From the NCBI RefSeq assembly GCF_003946485.1, contig NZ_RHOJ01000006.1, forward strand, positions 1 through 64,000: DNA of 64,000 nucleotides, read 5' to 3'. Shown one piece after another: positions 7,377-16,603 of this stretch. The DNA comes from Lacticaseibacillus jixianensis (lineage in GTDB: Bacteria > Bacillota > Bacilli > Lactobacillales > Lactobacillaceae). Within the stretch, counting starts at the first letter, position 1. Each line of letters opens with the position of its first letter. The notes beneath the pieces are model-generated. The model had not been told where the DNA came from. It saw nothing but the letters and a program-made list of their open reading frames with translations, and made no database searches. Position numbers and translations under genes: made by a program.

Positions 7377-9143
7377 ATGGGTATTTTTAGAAAATTGGGT
7401 TGGTACTTTAAGGCGGAACGCCGCCGTTACCTATTCGGGGTGTTGTTCCTACTGCTGGTGGCGCTGGTCAACCTGATCCCGCCAAAGGTGATCGGGAGCC
7501 TGATCGACCTGATGGATGGTCATCAGCTGACCGCCGAGCGCTTGGCCATCATGCTGGGGCTGCTGCTGTTCGCCGGGGTCGGTCAGTACGTCTTCCGCTA
7601 CGGCTGGCGCACCGCCATTTGGGGCGGCGCGGCCAAGCTGGAAAAGACGCTGCGTTCGCGGCTGTTTTGGCACTTCATGAAGATGGATGCCACGTTCTAC
7701 CAGCGTCACCGCACCGGGGACCTGATGGCCCACGCGACCAACGACCTCAACGCGATCCAAAACGTCGCGGGGGCCGGGATCTTGACCCTGTTTGATTCGC
7801 TGATCACCGGCTCCACGACCATCGTGGCCATGATCTTGTTTGTGGACTGGCGCCTCACGCTGCTGGCGATTCTGCCGATGCCGCTGCTGGCGGTCATGGC
7901 GCGCAAGCTCGGCATGCGGCTGCACCGGGAGTTCTCCCAGTCGCAGGCGGCCTTTTCGCGGCTGAACGACAAGACCCAGGAATCGATTTCCGGGATCAAG
8001 GTCATCAAGACGTTCGGCCAGGAAAAAGAGGACACGGCGGACTTCAACCGCATCGTTGACCGCACGATCCGGATCAACAAGCGAGTCAACTTCATTGATT
8101 CGCTGTTTGACCCGACCACCAGCCTGATCATGGGGATCACCTACATCATCACGATCATTTACGGCGGCCACCTCGTCATGACGTCAGCCATCACCATTGG
8201 CCAGCTGGTTTCGTTTGTGTCGTACGTCTCGGCACTGGTCTGGCCGATGTTCGCCATCGGCCGCCTGTTCAACGTCCTGGAGCGCGGGAACGCATCCTAC
8301 GACCGCGTGGCCAGCCTGCTGAACGAAAAAAGTGCCATTATTGAGGCGCCAGACGCCATCACGACGCCGGCCCACGGTGAGCTGCGCTTTAAGATCAACA
8401 AGTTTAGCTACCCGGATGACGATCATGCCACGTTGATCAACGTCCACTTCACGCTGCCGGAAGGGGAGACCCTGGGCATCGTCGGCCGCGTTGGCGCCGG
8501 CAAGAGCACGATCTTCAAGCTGCTGCTGCGGGAATTCGACAACTACGACGGCGAGATCGACTTCGGCGGGCGCAACATTAAGGACTACACGCTGGACGCG
8601 CTGCTGGATTCGATCGGCTACGTGCCGCAGGATAACTTCCTGTTTTCGACCACCGTTGCCGACAACATTCGCTTCTCCTCGTTTGAAAAGCAGCAGGGGG
8701 AAGTCGAAGAGGCGGCGCGGGAAAGTGCTGTTCACAACGATATTCTCGACTTCACTGAGGGCTACGGCACGCTGGTGGGCGAGCGCGGGGTCAGTCTGTC
8801 AGGCGGGCAAAAGCAGCGCCTGGCGATCGCGCGGGCGGTCATCACGACCCCGGAGCTGCTGATCCTTGACGATTCGCTGTCCGCGGTCGACGCCAAAACC
8901 GAGGCGGAGATCCTTCACAACCTGCGCGACGTGCGGGCTAACAAGACGACGATCATCGCCGCCCAGCGGTTGAGCTCCGTCATGCACGCCAACCAGATCA
9001 TTGTGCTGGCAGACGGCCACGTGATCGAGCGCGGCACGCACGCCGAGCTGCTTAAAGCCGGCGGGTGGTACGCCGAAATGTGGGCGAAGCAGGAGCTGCA
9101 AGGCGAGATTGAGACCAAGATTGAAGGTGAGACCCTTGGCTAA
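7377..9143 (+). CDS. ABC exporter half-transporter, degenerate-site subunit
   Basis: Membrane-spanning exporter of the YheI/BmrC and LmrC type; pairs with the next gene. 588 residues: six membrane helices in ~1-310, ATPase domain ~340-575. Walker A is GRVGAGKST, the signature LSGGQKQR is intact, but Walker B reads LLILDDSLSAVD, with Asp where the catalytic Glu normally stands. This is the known pattern of the partner that carries the non-hydrolysing site in heterodimeric exporters. Substrates (drugs, lipids or peptides) cannot be read from sequence. Start at ATG 7377 after GGAGGGG. Confidence 0.9.
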   Translation: MGIFRKLGWYFKAERRRYLFGVLFLLLVALVNLIPPKVIGSLIDLMDGHQLTAERLAIMLGLLLFAGVGQYVFRYGWRTAIWGGAAKLEKTLRSRLFWHFMKMDATFYQRHRTGDLMAHATNDLNAIQNVAGAGILTLFDSLITGSTTIVAMILFVDWRLTLLAILPMPLLAVMARKLGMRLHREFSQSQAAFSRLNDKTQESISGIKVIKTFGQEKEDTADFNRIVDRTIRINKRVNFIDSLFDPTTSLIMGITYIITIIYGGHLVMTSAITIGQLVSFVSYVSALVWPMFAIGRLFNVLERGNASYDRVASLLNEKSAIIEAPDAITTPAHGELRFKINKFSYPDDDHATLINVHFTLPEGETLGIVGRVGAGKSTIFKLLLREFDNYDGEIDFGGRNIKDYTLDALLDSIGYVPQDNFLFSTTVADNIRFSSFEKQQGEVEEAARESAVHNDILDFTEGYGTLVGERGVSLSGGQKQRLAIARAVITTPELLILDDSLSAVDAKTEAEILHNLRDVRANKTTIIAAQRLSSVMHANQIIVLADGHVIERGTHAELLKAGGWYAEMWAKQELQGEIETKIEGETLG

Positions 9144-10923
9144 CTATCAAAGTGCATGGTCTAAAAGCATTCCGGTTCGCGAGCAGGCGCATATTTTTGC
9201 TCGCCTGATGGGCTACACCAAGAAGTACTGGAAACAATTCTCAGGGGCGCTGCTCGGGGCCGCGCTTTTGGCGGGGATGAACATTGCCCTGCCGTACGTG
9301 CTGCAAGTCTTCATGGACCGCTACCTCAGCACTAAAAGTGCCACGACCCAGATCATTTTGATCTTCGCGGTGGTTTACGCCTTTGGGACGATCATGAAGG
9401 GCTTGTTCCAGTTCATGCAGAACTTTGCCTTTCAAATGGGCGCCGAGCGCGGCCTGGAAGACGTGCGGCGCGCGCTGTTCAAGAAGCTGCACACGCTGGG
9501 CATGCGCTACTTCGATCAGGTGCCGGCGGGCTCCATCGTCAGCCGGGTCACCAATGACACCATGACGCTGGCGGATTTTTGGAACGTCATTTTGTCCGTG
9601 ATCGTCGGCATGTTCTCCGTCGTTTCCAGCTTCATTGCGATGTGGACGCTCAGCCCTCGCATCGCGCTGTACGTGCTGGCCTTCATGCCGCTGCTGCTGT
9701 TTGCCATCTGGTATTACAGTCAGTACAGCTCCAAGGTCTACCGCCACATGCGCGAGAAGCTGTCCGAGCTGAACACGAAGCTGAACGAGTCGATCGAAGG
9801 GATCGGGATCATCCAGCAGTTCCGCCAAGAGCAACGGATCACCAAGGAGTTCGAACGCACCAACGACGACTACCTAGAGACGCGCAACGCGATGATCAAA
9901 ACCAATTCGCTGCTGCTGTCGCCGATCATCAACCTGCTGTATTCCCTCGGGCTGATCGTCGTGCTCTGGGCATTCGGCGTCATGTCAATGAAGACAGTTG
10001 TGGCGGCCGGGGTCGTGTACGCGTTCACCCAGTACGTCGGCAATTTCTTCAACCCGATGACCAACATGATGGATTCCCTGTCTTCCCTGCAGGATGGGAT
10101 TGTTGCCGGGAGCCGGATCTTCCGGATCCTGGACGAAACCGAGTACGCGCCGGCGCAGAACCCGAACGCCAGCGCCACCATTACCAATGGGAAAATTGAG
10201 TTCCGCCACGTGTCGTTCGCCTACGATGGCAAGCACGACATTTTGCACGACATCAGTTTCGTCGCCAATCCTGGGGAAACGGTCGCCTTAGTTGGGCACA
10301 CCGGCTCTGGGAAGAGCTCGATCATCAACGTGATGATGCGGTTCTACGAGTTCGGGCGCGGGGAGATCCTGATCGACGACAAGGACATTCGCGAGTACCC
10401 AATGCCTGAGCTGCGGCAAAAGCTGGGCTTGGTGCTGCAGGATTCCTTCATGTTCTACGGCGATATTTCTTCGAACATTCGCCTGTTCAATGAGAACATT
10501 TCTGACGAGCAGGTCGAAGCGGCCGCGAAGTTCGTGCAGGCTGACTCGTTCATCGAGAAGCTGCCCAAGAAGTATCACGCCCGGGTGATTGAAGGCGGGG
10601 CCCAGTTCTCCAGCGGGGAGCGGCAGCTGTTGTCGTTTGCCCGCACGATCGTCACCGACCCGAAGATCTTGGTGCTCGATGAGGCCACGGCCAACATTGA
10701 CACCGAAACCGAGGCACTGATTCAAGAAGGGCTCAGGCGCTTGCGCAAAGGGCGCACGTCCATCGCGATCGCGCACCGGCTGTCGACCATTCAGGACGCC
10801 AATTTGATCCTGGTGCTGGATGCCGGCCGCATCATCGAGCGCGGCACGCACGAGGAGCTGCTGGCCAAGAAGGGCCGGTATTATGATATGTACGAGCTAC
10901 AAAACGGCACGGTCGTGGAGTAG
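9136..10923 (+). CDS. ABC exporter half-transporter, active-site subunit
   Basis: Second half of the exporter, YheH/BmrD and LmrD type. 595 residues from the TTG at 9136, chosen for GAAGGTGAG just upstream; GTG 9127 and TTG 9109 are alternatives. It overlaps the first gene by 8 bases. Walker A GHTGSGKSS and Walker B ILVLDEATANID are intact, with the catalytic Glu. The signature is altered to FSSGERQ in place of LSGGQ. The two defects complement each other, leaving one working ATP site, so I infer an obligate heterodimer. Confidence 0.9.
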   Translation: MANYQSAWSKSIPVREQAHIFARLMGYTKKYWKQFSGALLGAALLAGMNIALPYVLQVFMDRYLSTKSATTQIILIFAVVYAFGTIMKGLFQFMQNFAFQMGAERGLEDVRRALFKKLHTLGMRYFDQVPAGSIVSRVTNDTMTLADFWNVILSVIVGMFSVVSSFIAMWTLSPRIALYVLAFMPLLLFAIWYYSQYSSKVYRHMREKLSELNTKLNESIEGIGIIQQFRQEQRITKEFERTNDDYLETRNAMIKTNSLLLSPIINLLYSLGLIVVLWAFGVMSMKTVVAAGVVYAFTQYVGNFFNPMTNMMDSLSSLQDGIVAGSRIFRILDETEYAPAQNPNASATITNGKIEFRHVSFAYDGKHDILHDISFVANPGETVALVGHTGSGKSSIINVMMRFYEFGRGEILIDDKDIREYPMPELRQKLGLVLQDSFMFYGDISSNIRLFNENISDEQVEAAAKFVQADSFIEKLPKKYHARVIEGGAQFSSGERQLLSFARTIVTDPKILVLDEATANIDTETEALIQEGLRRLRKGRTSIAIAHRLSTIQDANLILVLDAGRIIERGTHEELLAKKGRYYDMYELQNGTVVE

Positions 10924-10928
10924 CAATG

Positions 10929-10962
10929 ATGCCTTGCGGACGTGTCTGCGGGGCATTTTTTG
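10929..10962 (+). terminator. Intrinsic terminator after the ABC exporter
   Basis: The stem ATGCC..GCGGAC/GTC.GCGGGGCAT is followed by T6. Repeat copy D begins two bases later. Confidence 0.85.
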
Positions 10963-10963
10963 C

Positions 10964-11088
10964 AAGGTGCGCAGGGTCGCCGGTCTTAGCCCGACAGTCA
11001 GCCTAGCCCTTGGTTTTGCCGCCGTACTTTGGCAGCGAAGCCAAGGGCGTAGCTGGATGCTCGGGCGTTGGCGACCCGGAGCCCAGTT
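10964..11088 (+). repeat. Post-terminator palindromic repeat, copy D
   Basis: AAGGTGCG to CCCAGTTAA. Outer arms GGGTCGCC/GGCGACCC, middle arms CCCGAC with GCTCGGG, inner arms CCCTTGG/CCAAGGG, then GCCGCCGT/TGGCAGC. The closest relative in the window is copy A. Confidence 0.88.
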
Positions 11089-11261
11089 AAGGTGCCCAGA
11101 GTTCGCGGTTTTAGCGGGGCAGCTAGCCGCTACGCATGTCAGCCCGTACGCCATAAATGGCTACGGGCGGATCATATCTCAAGCCATTGCCGCCGTACTT
11201 TGCCGGCGAGGCCTGGAGCGTCGCTAGCTGCTCAGGCGTTGGCGACCCGGAGCCCGATTAA
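11089..11261 (+). repeat. Palindromic repeat, chimeric copy E
   Basis: Joined directly to copy D. The left part is the variant type (GCATGTCA, hairpin GCCCGTACGCCAT/ATGGCTACGGGC, then GATCATA). The right part from about 11180 is the standard type (CCGCCGTA/TGCCGGCGAGGCCTGGAGCG to CCCGATTAA). The outer arms do not match each other, so this looks like a fusion of two copies. Confidence 0.75.
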
Positions 11262-11273
11262 AAATGGCCTTTT

Positions 11274-11307
11274 ACGATACAGTAGCTAGTACGATACAGT
11301 AGCTAGT
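11274..11307 (+). repeat. Two tandem 17-bp repeats upstream of alsS
   Basis: ACGATACAGTAGCTAGT occurs twice with no gap (11274-11290, 11291-11307), followed by a related GGTACAGTG. Position suggests binding sites for a regulator of alsSD, or a simple duplication. Confidence 0.7.
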
Positions 11308-11359
11308 TTGGTATGGTACAGTGCCAAGCCGTAAACAAAACATTAACGAACATATTTCT

Positions 11360-11393
11360 TTTCAAACCGATACAGATATGATATTGTTTGAAA
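11360..11393 (+). promoter_or_regulatory. alsS promoter region with inverted repeat
   Basis: The inverted repeat TTTCAAAC (11360-11367) and GTTTGAAA (11386-11393) flanks a TATGAT -10 box (11377-11382). No good -35 box was found, so an activator may be needed, or the repeat may be a repressor site. Confidence 0.5.
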
Positions 11394-11423
11394 CAGTCAT
11401 TGAACGGAAAGGAAGTCTTCGCT

Positions 11424-13088
11424 ATGTCTAAACGTTATGGGGCCGACCTCGTTGTGGAAAGCCTGATCAACCATCATGTTCCTTTTGTCTTCGGGATCCC
11501 GGGGGCCAAGATCGACCGGGTCTTTGACCGCCTGGCCCACCCGGTGGCGGCAGGCACGCCGGCCTTGATCGTCACCCGCCACGAGCAAAACGCGGCCTTC
11601 ATGGCGGCAGCGGTGGGCCGGATGACCGGCGAGCCCGGCGTGGTGCTGACGACCTCTGGGCCCGGCGCGGCGAACCTCGCCACGGGTCTGGTCACCGCCA
11701 CTGCGGAAGGTGATCCCGTGCTGGCTTTGTCCGGGCAGGTCCAGCGCAAAGACCTCCTGCGCTCGGCGCACCAAAGCATGCGCAACGCCGAGATGTTCGC
11801 GCCGATCACCAAGTACTCGGCCGAGGTGCAGGACGTTGATAACATCTCTGAGCTGATGGCTAACGCCTGGCGAACCGCGGCCAGCGGCAAGCAGGGCGCC
11901 AGCTTTGTCTCCATTCCCCAGGACGTCACGGATGCCGAAACGACTAAGCCCGCGGTGGCGCCGGCACGCAAGCCCAAGCTGGGACCGGCCGCCCCGATGG
12001 ACATGGTCGACCTGGCCCGCCGGATCAAAGCCGCGGAGCTGCCCGTACTGCTTTTGGGGATGCGGGCTTCGGCCCAGGACGTCACCGATGCGGTGCGCGA
12101 CCTCCTCAAGACGGCCGCACTGCCGGTCGTCGAGACTTTCCAGGGCGCCGGGATCGTCTCCCGCGACCAAGAGGACCGCTTCTTCGGCCGGGTCGGCCTG
12201 TTTCGCAATCAGCCCGGCGACCAGCTGCTGCAGCGCAGCGACCTGGTGATCGCGATCGGCTACGATCCGGTCGAGTACGAACCGCGCAACTGGAACGCGG
12301 ACGGAAAGGCCCAGATCGTGGTCATTGATTCCCAGGAAAGTGAGCTTGATCAGCACTTCCAGCCGGTGGAGGAGCTGATCGGCGACATTTCGCAGACGCT
12401 GGAGCTGCTGATCCCGCAGGTGCGCGGGTACCGCGTTTTGCCGACGGCCGCCAAGTATCTGGCGACCCTCCAGGCGCAGCTGAAGCAAAATGACGTCCCG
12501 CCTGCTGCCAAAGGTCAGCGGGTGCACCCGCTGAGCATCGTGGCGGCCCTGCAGGCACGCGTCACCGACCAGATGACGGTCGCCGTCGACGTGGGCTCGC
12601 ATTACATCTGGATGGCGCGCCACTTCCGCAGCTACCAGCCGCGGCGGTTGCTGTTTTCCAACGGCATGCAGACGCTGGGCGTGGCGCTGCCGTGGGCGAT
12701 CGCGGCGACACTGGTGCGGCCGGGTGAAAAAGCCGTGTCGGTGTCCGGCGACGGCGGCTTCCTGTTTTCTGCCATGGAGCTGGAAACGGCGGTGCGGCTG
12801 CAGGCCAATCTGGTCCACATCATCTGGAACGACGGCTACTACGACATGGTCAAGTTCCAGGAAGAAATGAAGTACGGCCAGGCCGCGGGCGTCTCGTTTG
12901 GCCCCGTGGATTTCGTCAAGTACGCCGAAAGCTTTGGCGCCAAGGGGCTGCGCGTTGAGCGGCCCGAGCAGCTGGGGGCCGTCTTGGACGAGGCGTTTAA
13001 CACTGAAGGACCGGTGATCGTCGATATTCCGGTCGACTACAGCGATAACCCGAAGCTCGGCGAAGCGATGCTTGCCGATCAGTTCTAA
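11424..13088 (+). CDS. alsS: Catabolic acetolactate synthase
   Basis: Thiamine-diphosphate enzyme that joins two pyruvates into 2-acetolactate plus CO2, the first step to acetoin. 554 residues. The catalytic Glu is in [11 protein letters not shown] near residue 50. The cofactor motif runs from GDGGFLF to WNDGYYD at ~445-475. The [13 protein letters not shown] block fits AlsS better than pyruvate oxidase. The ATG at 11424 follows GGAAAGGAAG. It is directly followed by alsD, 13 bases on, which confirms the pathway: removal of excess pyruvate without acid production. Confidence 0.93.
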   Translation: MSKRYGADLVVESLINHHVPFVFGIPGAKIDRVFDRLAHPVAAGTPALIVTRHEQNAAFMAAAVGRMTGEPGVVLTTSGPGAANLATGLVTATAEGDPVLALSGQVQRKDLLRSAHQSMRNAEMFAPITKYSAEVQDVDNISELMANAWRTAASGKQGASFVSIPQDVTDAETTKPAVAPARKPKLGPAAPMDMVDLARRIKAAELPVLLLGMRASAQDVTDAVRDLLKTAALPVVETFQGAGIVSRDQEDRFFGRVGLFRNQPGDQLLQRSDLVIAIGYDPVEYEPRNWNADGKAQIVVIDSQESELDQHFQPVEELIGDISQTLELLIPQVRGYRVLPTAAKYLATLQAQLKQNDVPPAAKGQRVHPLSIVAALQARVTDQMTVAVDVGSHYIWMARHFRSYQPRRLLFSNGMQTLGVALPWAIAATLVRPGEKAVSVSGDGGFLFSAMELETAVRLQANLVHIIWNDGYYDMVKFQEEMKYGQAAGVSFGPVDFVKYAESFGAKGLRVERPEQLGAVLDEAFNTEGPVIVDIPVDYSDNPKLGEAMLADQF

Positions 13089-13101
13089 GGAGGCGGCAGT
13101 C

Positions 13102-13806
13102 ATGAATCCGAATCTCTTGTATCAACACGGCACGCTGGGGGCGCTGGTGCCCGGCCTGCTTAACGGCACGCAGCCGCTCGGCGAACTCTTGGCGCACGGC
13201 AATTTTGGCATCGGTACGCTGACGGGCCTGGATGGCGAGCTGATCATCCTGGCCGGGGTGGTGTATCAGGTCCAGGCCAGCGGCCAGGTGCGGGTCATTG
13301 AGACCGGCGCCGTGCCGTTTGCCAATGTTCATTGGGCGGCGTTTCAGGCTGCTCGCCCGGTTGCAGCGCCGGATGCGCCAGCGGCGGAGGCGGCCATACT
13401 GAAGCAAGTCGGCTCGCGGAATTTGTTCGCGGCGATCAGGTGGCACGGCCGCTTTGCGCAAGTGGTGACCCGCGCAGTCAAGAAGCAGACGCGGCCGTAT
13501 CCCGGGCTTGCCCAAACGGCTGCAGATCAAGCGGTGTTCACGCGGGACGGCGCGGTCGGCACCCTAATGGGCTACTGGTCGCCCCAGCTTTACGCAGGGA
13601 TGGCCTCGCCGGGGTTTCACCTGCATTTTCTCAGCGATGACCACAACTTCGGCGGCCACGTGCTGAGCTTTGCCGGGGTCGCCGGTGAGCTGGCCGTGCA
13701 GCGGTTCAGCGACGTGCAGTTGCACTTGCCGGCTAGCGATTCGGAGTTTTTGGCCGCCGACCTCGATGGCGACTTGTTGGGGGATATCACCAAAGCTGAG
13801 CACTAA
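13102..13806 (+). CDS. alsD: Alpha-acetolactate decarboxylase
   Basis: Converts 2-acetolactate to (R)-acetoin and CO2; cytoplasmic, zinc-dependent. 234 residues, the normal length. The metal site is visible as H173, H175 and H186 in HLHFLSDDHNFGGHV. The N-terminus has LYQHGTLGALVPGLL and DGELIILAGVVYQ, as in BudA/AlsD. Start at ATG 13102 after AAGGAGGCGG. Second gene of alsSD. Confidence 0.95.
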   Translation: MNPNLLYQHGTLGALVPGLLNGTQPLGELLAHGNFGIGTLTGLDGELIILAGVVYQVQASGQVRVIETGAVPFANVHWAAFQAARPVAAPDAPAAEAAILKQVGSRNLFAAIRWHGRFAQVVTRAVKKQTRPYPGLAQTAADQAVFTRDGAVGTLMGYWSPQLYAGMASPGFHLHFLSDDHNFGGHVLSFAGVAGELAVQRFSDVQLHLPASDSEFLAADLDGDLLGDITKAEH

Positions 13807-13810
13807 AATC

Positions 13811-13839
13811 ACTCCCGCTGGAACAAAGCGGGAGTTTTT
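13811..13839 (+). terminator. Intrinsic terminator after alsD
   Basis: The stem ACTCCCGCT/AGCGGGAGT with loop GGAACAA is followed by T5. Confidence 0.85.
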
Positions 13840-13911
13840 AAGTCGCCAGGCTGGCATCTGCGGGCGGTTTTGGGTATAAGTGAGGTAATCAAAGTTCAGG
13901 AGGCGAAGCGG

Positions 13912-14361
13912 ATGATTCGAAGTGCAACGCTGGCTGACCTGCCAGCAGTCGTGACGCTATTTCATGCCTACTACAAGACGAGCACGGTGCCGCACGAGTT
14001 TGACGACGCGGAGATGACGGCCTTTTTGAAGGGGCGCCTGACCACTGGGCAAGCCGGGCTGCTGCTTGCGGAAAATGCTGGGCAGCCAGTGGGGTTTGCG
14101 CTGCTTTACCTGACGCACAACACACGCGACTTGGCGCCGCAGCTGATCGTGGGCGACTTGTTCGTGCGGGCGGATTGCCGGCGCCACGGGCTGGCCCGCC
14201 AGCTGATGGCGGAGAGCTTCGCGTGGGGGCGGCAGCACGGGGCCAAGCACGTGAGCTGGCAGACGCGCGAGACCAACACCGCGGCCCAGCCGCTGTATGA
14301 CCAAATCGGGGCCCGCGAAACCGGGTGGGTGCATTACGAGCATGACTTAGGCGCACAATAA
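13912..14361 (+). CDS. GNAT family N-acetyltransferase
   Basis: 149 residues. Acetyl-CoA-binding motif A lies in LIVGDLFVRADCRRHGLARQLM at ~78-100. The C-terminal LYDQIGARETGWVHYEHDL carries the usual late Tyr. The start MIRSATLADLPAVVTLF is typical; ATG 13912 follows AGGAGG. Substrate unknown. Single-gene unit ending at a shared terminator opposite the permease gene. Confidence 0.88.
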   Translation: MIRSATLADLPAVVTLFHAYYKTSTVPHEFDDAEMTAFLKGRLTTGQAGLLLAENAGQPVGFALLYLTHNTRDLAPQLIVGDLFVRADCRRHGLARQLMAESFAWGRQHGAKHVSWQTRETNTAAQPLYDQIGARETGWVHYEHDLGAQ

Positions 14362-14411
14362 TCGGGCGGCGGACTCACGCCACCCGGGCGGCTCAAAGAC
14401 CGTCGCCACTT

Positions 14412-14446
14412 AAAAAGCGCTCACCCGCCATGGGTGAGCGTTTTTA
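14412..14446. terminator. Bidirectional terminator between convergent genes
   Basis: The stem CGCTCACCC/GGGTGAGCG has A-rich sequence on its left and T5 on its right, so it can serve both the acetyltransferase (+) and the permease (-). Confidence 0.85.
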
Positions 14447-14475
14447 GCGGTGCCGGCAGTGTGACTGGCTACGGC

Positions 14476-15858
14476 TTATTTGCCGTGGCGAAAGCCGTAG
14501 CTGAAGTAGATGATCAGGCCGATGCCAAACCAGACCAGGCTCATCAGCCAGGTCTCTTGCGGCAGCTGACTCATCAGCAGCAGGCAGAACAGAAACGAGA
14601 GCAGCGGCACGACCGGGTAGCCGGGCACCTTGAACCCGGGGTTATTGATTTGCTCGTGCCGGCGAAGCGGCAGAATCCCTAGACTGACGATGGCAAAAGC
14701 GATCAGCGTGCCGATGTTGACCAAATTGACTAGCTGTGTCAACGGCACCAGCCCGCCCATGACGGCGATGATCGTCGTCACGGCAACCAAGGCGTGGCGC
14801 GGCAGCTGGCGTTGCACTTGGCCGAACCAGCCGGGCAGCAGGCCGTCGCGGCCGATCGCGTAAACGAGCCGGGAGCTGGAGTAGATCATGGTGACCATCA
14901 TCGTGAACATCCCGGCCAAAGCACCAATGGCGATGATGCCGGCCAGCTGCGGCTGGTGGATGAAGATCAGGGCGAACGACACCGGATCAGCCACGTCCAG
15001 GTGGGTGAACTTCACCATCCCGGTTAGCACGATCGCCACCAGGACGTACAACACCGTGGCGATGATCAGCGTGCCGATGATCCCGCGCGGCAGCGTTTTT
15101 TGCGGGTGCTTGACCTCCGGCGCGCTGGCGGAAACGGCGTCAAAGCCGAGGTAGGCGAAGAAGACGAGCGACGCCCCGGCCAGCACGCCCTTGACGCCAA
15201 ACGGCAGGAAGGGGTGCCAGTTGATCGGCTTGATGTAAAACGCGCCGACCACCACGAAGATCCCGATGATGAGCAGCTTGACGAGGACCATCGCCCGGTT
15301 GACCGCCATCGAGGTGGTCATGCCGCGCGTCAGCATGAAGCCGACCAGCAGCACAACCAGGACGGCGATCAGGTTGACGTAGGTGCCGTGAGCGGGGTCA
15401 AAGGCGCCGCTGAGCGCGCGGGGAATCCGCAGGCCAAAACCGCTGAGCAGGCTGGCAAAGTACGCAGAGAAGCTGGTCGACACGGCGGCGACGGCGAGCA
15501 TGTACTCCAGAATCAGGGCCCAGCCGATGATCCAGCCGACCAGCTGGCCAAAGACGATGCTGCCATAAGCGTAGGCCGAGCCCGCCACGGGCAGGGCGGA
15601 GGCAAACTCGGCGTAGCACATCGCGGCCAGCGAGCAGACCACTGCCGCCAAAATAAAAGCCAGCGTGATGGCTGGCCCACTGGTGGTAGCGGCAACCGTG
15701 CCCGGCAGGATGAAGATGCCGGTGCCGATGACGGCGCCGATGCCCAAGGCGATGAGGTCGCGCGTGGTCAGGGTCCGCGCCAGCTGGTGATCCGCATTCA
15801 GCGTGGTTTGCACGTCAGGTTTGCGGGTGAGGCGCTGCCAAACTGTTGGCTGCTTCAT
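14476..15858 (-). CDS. Amino acid permease, APC superfamily (CAT-like)
   Basis: Secondary transporter for amino acids in the cytoplasmic membrane. 460 residues with about 12 membrane helices. The first helix has GIGAVIGTGIFILPG, the unwound substrate-binding motif of the APC fold. FAYLGFDAVSASAPEVKHPQ is the conserved loop of the cationic amino acid transporter group (YfnA-like). Its start overlaps the end of plsC by four bases (ATGA), so both are in one transcript. The exact substrate is not readable. Confidence 0.9.
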   Translation of the reverse strand: MKQPTVWQRLTRKPDVQTTLNADHQLARTLTTRDLIALGIGAVIGTGIFILPGTVAATTSGPAITLAFILAAVVCSLAAMCYAEFASALPVAGSAYAYGSIVFGQLVGWIIGWALILEYMLAVAAVSTSFSAYFASLLSGFGLRIPRALSGAFDPAHGTYVNLIAVLVVLLVGFMLTRGMTTSMAVNRAMVLVKLLIIGIFVVVGAFYIKPINWHPFLPFGVKGVLAGASLVFFAYLGFDAVSASAPEVKHPQKTLPRGIIGTLIIATVLYVLVAIVLTGMVKFTHLDVADPVSFALIFIHQPQLAGIIAIGALAGMFTMMVTMIYSSSRLVYAIGRDGLLPGWFGQVQRQLPRHALVAVTTIIAVMGGLVPLTQLVNLVNIGTLIAFAIVSLGILPLRRHEQINNPGFKVPGYPVVPLLSFLFCLLLMSQLPQETWLMSLVWFGIGLIIYFSYGFRHGK

Positions 15859-16508
15859 TTGACCTTGCCTGCCTCCTTTTCCTTCAGGTACTTCTTTTGG
15901 TCGGGCACGTACTTGAACGTGGGGTCGATCGCCTTGTCGATGGCATCAAACGACCGCTGCATCTGCTCGCCGATCTGTGCGGTCAGCGCGTCGGTCACGC
16001 GCCCGGCCGGTACGGTGATCGGGTCGCCGAAGCGCACGGTGATGCGCTTGCGCAGAAAAATGTGGGAGAACTTGACCGGGCCTTGATAAACGGCCGGCAC
16101 GATCGGCACCTTTGCCAGCTTGGCGATCAAAACGGCGCCGCCCTTAAGCTGCTCGGTGTAGCGGGAGCCGGACGGGAAAATCATGACGGCCAGCTTGCCT
16201 TCCTTGAGTGTCCGCACCGGGATCTTGATGGCGCTGGGGCCGGGATTGGCCCGATTGACCCCAAAGGCGTTGGCATGATCGAGGATCCAGCGTAAAATGG
16301 GATTCTTGAAGAGCTCTTCTTTCGCCATGAACGAGAACTTGCGGGGGCTGCCCGCCAGTGCGAAAAAGATGGGGTCCCACCAAGTGCGGTGCGGGCCGAC
16401 CAGCACGTACGGGCCGTCAGGCAGCGCCTCTTTGTTCTCGTAGTGCGTGTTGCCGTTGATCAGCAGGACGAGCAGGCGCACGACCCAGCGGATGAATGAA
16501 TAAAACAT
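15855..16508 (-). CDS. plsC: 1-acyl-glycerol-3-phosphate acyltransferase
   Basis: Adds the second acyl chain to lysophosphatidic acid in phospholipid synthesis. 217 residues from the ATG at 16508, with AAAGGA upstream; a longer reading to 16619 lacks support. The HX4D catalytic motif is H40-RTWW-D45. FPSGSRYTEQLKGG takes the place of the usual FPEGTR. A hydrophobic N-terminal segment (~5-18) places it at the membrane. It leads the two-gene unit with the permease. Confidence 0.88.
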   Translation of the reverse strand: MFYSFIRWVVRLLVLLINGNTHYENKEALPDGPYVLVGPHRTWWDPIFFALAGSPRKFSFMAKEELFKNPILRWILDHANAFGVNRANPGPSAIKIPVRTLKEGKLAVMIFPSGSRYTEQLKGGAVLIAKLAKVPIVPAVYQGPVKFSHIFLRKRITVRFGDPITVPAGRVTDALTAQIGEQMQRSFDAIDKAIDPTFKYVPDQKKYLKEKEAGKVK

Positions 16509-16563
16509 TGATTGTTTTCCTTTCATCAAATAGCCGCTCTCGGCTTGAAATATTGTTCGATAA

Positions 16564-16572
16564 ATTATACCA
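16564..16572 (-). promoter_or_regulatory. Extended -10 promoter for plsC
   Basis: On the minus strand TGGTATAAT, an extended -10 box, stands about 55 bases before plsC. A weak TTAACG lies 16 bases upstream of the TATAAT. Confidence 0.55.
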
Positions 16573-16603
16573 CAAACGCATACGGCGTTAAGCAGGAGGC
16601 CCC

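Noticed and set aside
10820-11289. Two open frames of 135 and 73 residues after the ABC exporter
   Set aside because: They cover the exporter end, its terminator and repeat copies D and E; the arginine/alanine-rich translation is what these repeats give by chance.
11424-13088. Pyruvate oxidase as the identity of the ThDP enzyme
   Set aside because: The following gene is acetolactate decarboxylase, and the sequence blocks match catabolic acetolactate synthase better.
11397-13103. 568-residue minus-strand open frame opposite alsS
   Set aside because: Long antisense frames arise from the GC-rich third codon positions; alsS on the plus strand has full domain support.
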